This document shows, one piece after another, positions 5,841 to 6,280 of a stretch of DNA of 6,280 nt. The notes under the pieces were generated by a model, which saw only the letters and a program-made list of their open reading frames with translations, did not search any database and had not been told where the DNA came from. Position 1 is the first letter of the stretch. Each line of letters opens with the position of its first letter. The DNA comes from DATEZO01 sp035255485 (lineage in GTDB: Bacteria; Pseudomonadota; Gammaproteobacteria; Burkholderiales; Burkholderiaceae_D), in NCBI GenBank assembly GCA_035255485.1, contig DATEZO010000155.1, positions 1-6,280 of the forward strand, written 5' to 3'. The position numbers were made by a program, and so were the translations under genes.

Positions 5841-6163
5841 ATGCACTCGATACGTGGCTAACGATTGCACTCTTGACCGTGGCGACGCTCCTGACCCGTG
5901 CCAGCTCGTTCATCTTGTTCGGAAAGGCAATCAAGCTGCCGCCTAAACTGCAGCATGCGCTGCGTTATGCACCGGCCGCAGCCTTGGCCGCCATCGTGGT
6001 GCCGGATCTCGTATTTACCGACAGCGTCATCCATCTGAGCTGGACCAATCCGAAATTGATGGCCGGCATCGGCGCCGTGCTATTTTTTCTTGCAACCCGG
6101 CATTTGCTTGGCACCATTGTGGCCGGAATGGCGCTATTTACGATTTTACGGCTGGTTCTATAA
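5837..6163 (+). CDS. azlD: AzlD family branched-chain amino acid exporter, small subunit
   Basis: AzlD is the small membrane partner of AzlC. At 108 residues it has the usual length, with hydrophobic segments around 5-22, 42-60, 72-86 and 89-107. Family features are Thr20-Arg21 at the end of the first helix, LRYAPAAALAAIVVPDL (42-58) and ATRHLLGTIVAGMALFTILRL (86-106), both typical of AzlD/BrnE proteins. Its ATG overlaps the azlC stop as ATGA, and AGGGA at 5826-5830 sits six bases upstream as a good ribosome site, so the two are coupled and made together. The four hydrophobic segments with short loops leave no soluble domain. There are no signs of disruption. Confidence 0.94.
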   Translation: MNALDTWLTIALLTVATLLTRASSFILFGKAIKLPPKLQHALRYAPAAALAAIVVPDLVFTDSVIHLSWTNPKLMAGIGAVLFFLATRHLLGTIVAGMALFTILRLVL

Positions 6164-6197
6164 GCTGTAAAAACGGTTTTTCATGATGATGCGCTGC

Positions 6198-6217
6198 GGT
6201 AAAATAGCTTTTTTACC
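6198..6217. promoter_or_regulatory. Candidate -10 within an A/T-rich inverted repeat upstream of the last gene
   Basis: GGTAAAA (6198-6204) and TTTTACC (6211-6217) are perfect 7-base inverted repeats around a 6-base loop. They overlap TAAAAT at 6200-6205, a possible -10 for the gene starting at 6239. The best -35 (TTTTCA, 6178-6183) is weak. It could be an operator, a leader hairpin or chance. Confidence 0.28.
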
Positions 6218-6238
6218 TACCGATTGTTACCGGCCGCC

Positions 6239-6280
6239 ATGGAATTCAAACGTTTAAGCGATCTGATCGACCGCAACCAG
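6239..6280 (+). CDS. 5' end of an unidentified gene (partial)
   Basis: An ATG at 6239-6241 opens a frame reading MEFKRLSDLIDRNQ to the window edge. The frame is closed upstream by TAA at 6200-6202, so a start is required between there and 6239; TTG at 6224 is the only alternative seen. There is no clear Shine-Dalgarno. It lies 75 bases after azlD, with its own possible promoter at 6178-6205. The charged, amphipathic start is not diagnostic, and I cannot name the family. Confidence 0.55.
   Translation, partial: MEFKRLSDLIDRNQ

Noticed and set aside
4827..5870. A 347-residue minus-strand frame opposite azlC
   Set aside because: It is an antisense shadow of azlC and the divergent region, with polar, low-quality composition and no motif or start signal.
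6169..6181. AAAAACGGTTTTT after azlD as a terminator
   Set aside because: The stem is only five A-U pairs around a three-base loop, which would be unstable. A real terminator for azlD is not evident.

Overview
The window looks like ordinary chromosomal DNA of a betaproteobacterium, most likely order Burkholderiales and possibly an Oxalobacteraceae-type genome. This is inferred from the moderately high G+C, the protein similarities and the neighbourhood (moaC divergent from an M48 protease; a branched-chain aminotransferase next to a tiny CHCC zinc-finger gene). No phage, IS, CRISPR or defence genes are visible, and I found no convincing undescribed system.

Layout. The first 54 bases are the 3' tail of a rightward gene I cannot identify. 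moaC (molybdenum cofactor synthesis) lies leftward behind it. Across a 386-base gap, a secreted BepA-type M48 metalloprotease with a TPR-like C-terminal half runs rightward. A 382-base non-coding stretch follows. It holds a long imperfect inverted repeat, a composite palindromic repeat and a leftward terminator. The terminator closes a leftward operon transcribed as ilvE, then a zf-CHCC mini-protein, then a conserved protein of unknown function. A 311-base divergent region separates ilvE from the rightward azlC-azlD pair, which overlap by ATGA. The window ends just inside a rightward gene starting MEFKRLSDLIDRNQ, which I do not recognise.

How the genes fit together. IlvE interconverts branched-chain amino acids and their 2-oxo acids. 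AzlCD is a family of branched-chain amino acid exporters, so the 4765-5075 region is a plausible shared control region for synthesis and efflux. BepA handles outer-membrane protein quality control in the periplasm. MoaC acts alone here, with no other moa gene in view.

The most notable non-coding signal is a pair of related, partly degraded palindromic repeats (862-972 and 2719-2822) flanking bepA. They resemble the dispersed intergenic GTCATTCCCGC-type repeats of many proteobacteria. The upstream copy sits inside the apparent N-terminal extension of the bepA frame, which is why I place the bepA start at 1057 rather than 808.
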